Source: Pseudonocardia sp. CNS-139 (GTDB taxonomy: Bacteria > Actinomycetota > Actinomycetes > Mycobacteriales > Pseudonocardiaceae). From it: a stretch of DNA of 64,000 nucleotides. Location of the stretch: assembly GCA_001942415.1 (NCBI GenBank), contig MKJX01000022.1:1-64000 (forward strand), read 5' to 3'. Numbering within the stretch: position 1 is the first letter of the stretch; each line of letters begins with the position of its first letter. A program made the position numbers and the translations under genes. This document shows, piece by piece, positions 62,328 through 64,000 of the stretch. The notes under the pieces were generated by a model that saw nothing but the letters and a program-made list of their open reading frames with translations, did no database searches and had not been told where the DNA came from.

Positions 62328-62866
62328 ATGTCCGTGAACGATGCGCTCGACGACGCTGCGGTGGAGCAGGTGGTCCGGCTGGTCGAGAGCCTGGACCGCT
62401 CGGCGTTCGACTTCCTGGAGGTCCAGGTCGGCGACCTGAAGGTGACGATCGGCAAGGGCGAGCCGCCGGCCCCGGCCGCCGTCGCCCCGCCGCCCGCTCC
62501 CCCGGCGACGGCCCCCGTGGCGGCGCCCGTCGCCGTCCCGGCCGTGGCCGCCGCTCCCGTGCCGGTCGCGGCACCGGCCCCGGCGCCCGTCCCGGCGCCG
62601 GTCGCAGCCGCGGCCGAGCCCGGCCTGCTGGAGGTCACCGCCCCGACGATGGGGATCTTCTACGCACAGCCCGAGCCCGGGAAGCCGCCGTTCGTCACGG
62701 TCGCGCGGTGGTCGAGGACTCGACGACCGTGGCGCTCGTGGAGGTCATGAAGACGTTCCACGCGGTGGCGGCCGGGGTGCGCGGCACGGTGGCCGAGGTC
62801 TGCGTGACCGACGCCCAGCTCGTGGAGTTCGGGCAGGTGCTCTTCCGCGTCCGGGCGGCCGGATGA
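62328..62866 (+). CDS. biotin carboxyl carrier protein
   Basis: About 179 residues, AccB-like. N-terminal helices (EQVVRLVESLDRSAFDFLEV) precede VGDLKVTIGKG, then a Pro/Ala linker of some 60 residues. The biotinyl domain has TAPTMGIFYAQPEPGKPPFV and the biotin Lys in EVMKTFHAVAAGVRG. The Met-Lys pair is intact. One base is missing near 62703 (reading GAVVEDSTTVALVEVMK). The ATG at 62328 follows AGCAGGGAG. Its stop overlaps the biotin carboxylase start (ATGA). It would shuttle carboxybiotin between its two neighbours. Confidence 0.93.
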
Positions 62867-64000
62867 GCGTGTCCCGGGTGCTCGTCGCGAACCGCGGCGA
62901 GATCGCGGTGCGGGTGCTGCGCGCGTGCCAGGAGCTGGGGCTGGAGACCGTGCTGGCCGTGTCGGACGCGGACCGGGAGAGCCTCCCGGCCCGGCTCGCC
63001 GACCGGACGGTCTGCATCGGCCCGGCCCGGGCCACCGACAGCTACCTCAACGTCGGCGCGGTCGTGACGGCGGCCGTCGGCACCGGCTGCGACGCGCTGC
63101 ACCCCGGCTACGGCTTCCTCGCCGAGTCGCCCGCGCTGGCGCAGGCCTGCGCGGAAGCCGGCATCGTGTTCGTCGGGCCGACCGCCGAGCACATGCGCCG
63201 GATGGGCGACAAGATCCGGGCCCGGCAGGTCGCCCGCGAGCAGGGCGTGCCGACGCTGCCCGGGTCGGGGCGCATCGAGTCGGTCGAGGAGGCCGTCGAG
63301 GTCGCGACGGGCATCGGGCTGCCGGTGATCGTCAAGGCGTCGGCGGGTGGTGGCGGGCGCGGCATGAAGGTCGTGACGGACGCGGCCGACCTGCCCACCG
63401 TGCTGGCGGCCGCGGCGGCCGAGGCCAAGGCCGCGTTCGGCGACCCGACGCTCTACCTGGAGCGGTTCGTCGCGAACGCCCGGCACGTCGAGGTGCAGCT
63501 GCTCGGCGACCGCTACGGGCACGTCGTGCACGTCGGCGAGCGGGACTGCTCGCTGCAGCGGCGCAACCAGAAGGTCGTGGAGGAGGCGCCCGCCCCGAAC
63601 ATCCCCGAGCCGGTGCGCGCGGAGATCCGCGCGGCGGCCGTCCGGCTGGCGGAGAGCATCCGCTACGAGAACGCCGGCACCGTCGAGTTCCTCTACGACC
63701 AGGACACGGACGACTTCTACTTCCTGGAGATGAACACGCGCATCCAGGTCGAGCACCCGGTCAGCGAGATGATCACCGGGATCGACCTGGTGGAGGAGCA
63801 GTTCCGGATCGCCGCGGGCGAGCCGCTGCGCTTCGGCCAGGACGAGGTGGTCTTCCGCGGTCACGCGATCGAGTGCCGGATCACCGCGGAGGTCGCGGCC
63901 GAGGGCTTCCGCCCGAACGCCGGGCGGATCACCCGCTGGGAGCAGCCCGTCGCGCCGTACGTGCGCGTCGACACCCACTGCCACCCGGGCTACCTGGTGC
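62863..64000 (+). CDS. biotin carboxylase subunit (partial, runs off window)
   Basis: The first 379 residues of an AccC/PycA-type ATP-grasp biotin carboxylase. RVLVANRGEIAVRVLRACQE starts the pre-ATP-grasp domain, and HPGYGFLAESPALAQACAEA follows. The ATP loop is SAGGGGRGMKVV, carboxylation residues are in HVGERDCSLQRRNQKVVEEA and EMNTRIQVEHPVSEMITGID, and the C-terminal barrel has begun. The frame is intact. The ATG overlaps the carrier-protein stop. The 3' end and any further genes lie beyond 64000. Confidence 0.95.
   Translation, partial: MSVSRVLVANRGEIAVRVLRACQELGLETVLAVSDADRESLPARLADRTVCIGPARATDSYLNVGAVVTAAVGTGCDALHPGYGFLAESPALAQACAEAGIVFVGPTAEHMRRMGDKIRARQVAREQGVPTLPGSGRIESVEEAVEVATGIGLPVIVKASAGGGGRGMKVVTDAADLPTVLAAAAAEAKAAFGDPTLYLERFVANARHVEVQLLGDRYGHVVHVGERDCSLQRRNQKVVEEAPAPNIPEPVRAEIRAAAVRLAESIRYENAGTVEFLYDQDTDDFYFLEMNTRIQVEHPVSEMITGIDLVEEQFRIAAGEPLRFGQDEVVFRGHAIECRITAEVAAEGFRPNAGRITRWEQPVAPYVRVDTHCHPGYLV

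Overview
The window is about 75% GC, with dense codirectional operons, frequent GTG starts and 4-base stop/start overlaps (ATGA or GTGA). Many first genes of transcription units have a TANNNT box six bases before the start codon. Together with a mycothiol-dependent-type isomerase family protein, an F420/PPOX-type flavoprotein, PriA-type HisA, NrtR, BsaP and the TIGR02234-type Trp membrane protein, this points to an actinobacterium, most likely of the Pseudonocardiaceae (inference). No rRNA, tRNA, CRISPR array, prophage or transposase was seen. The window is ordinary chromosome carrying primary metabolism.

Layout. 1-4.3 kb: MFS exporter with a repetitive tail, alanine dehydrogenase, histidine phosphatase, HIT protein, flavin oxidoreductase. 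4.4-13.2 kb: trehalose from glycogen (glgX-treY, later treZ), with a TetR/NAD-epimerase pair and a membrane protein between. 13.2-17.1 kb: Uma2-type protein, DinB/MDMPI protein, mdh, DUF418. 17.2-23.7 kb: tesB-metY-CoA-binding operon, pyk, DUF2461, lgt, and a small secreted protein. 24.2-29.3 kb: trpE-TIGR02234-trpC-trpB-trpA. 29.4-30.8 kb: a TetR gene convergent with an IdeR-type iron-controlled FhuF-like reductase. 30.9-38.4 kb: hisD-C-B-x-H-A-F-I-alaX and a response regulator. 38.5-45.7 kb: glycosyltransferase, nadABC plus an MBL protein, divergent nrtR, and a LON-domain protein. 45.8-48.7 kb: PemK-like protein, ECF sigma factor with its YCII partner, Phd/VapC pair. 48.7-55.1 kb: bioF-D-B-bsaP, a double GNAT, and a SulP-carbonic anhydrase fusion. 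55.5-64 kb: PaaX regulator, MFS carrier, solute-binding lipoprotein, fused 3-oxoacid CoA-transferase, an unusual biotin-dependent carboxyltransferase, biotin carrier and biotin carboxylase (cut by the window end). This last cluster is the best candidate for an undescribed pathway.

How the genes work together. GlgX debranches glycogen and TreY/TreZ convert the malto-oligomers to trehalose. The trp operon has no trpF, and the his operon's PriA-type HisA probably supplies that step. NrtR probably represses nadABC through a palindrome over the nadA promoter. BioB is coupled to its auxiliary protein BsaP, and biotin is the cofactor of the terminal carboxylase cluster.

Data quality. Roughly 70 single-base frame breaks occur, about nine in ten being the loss of one G or C. 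They hit more than half of the genes, including essential ones. Repairing them restores full-length families in every case. They are treated here as sequence errors, and such genes are listed as single CDS with the break positions given. The other notable layer is intergenic: two arrays of a 22-bp repeat, two arrays of a 41-bp repeat carrying a 20-bp palindrome, and mirror-symmetric junctions between convergent genes.
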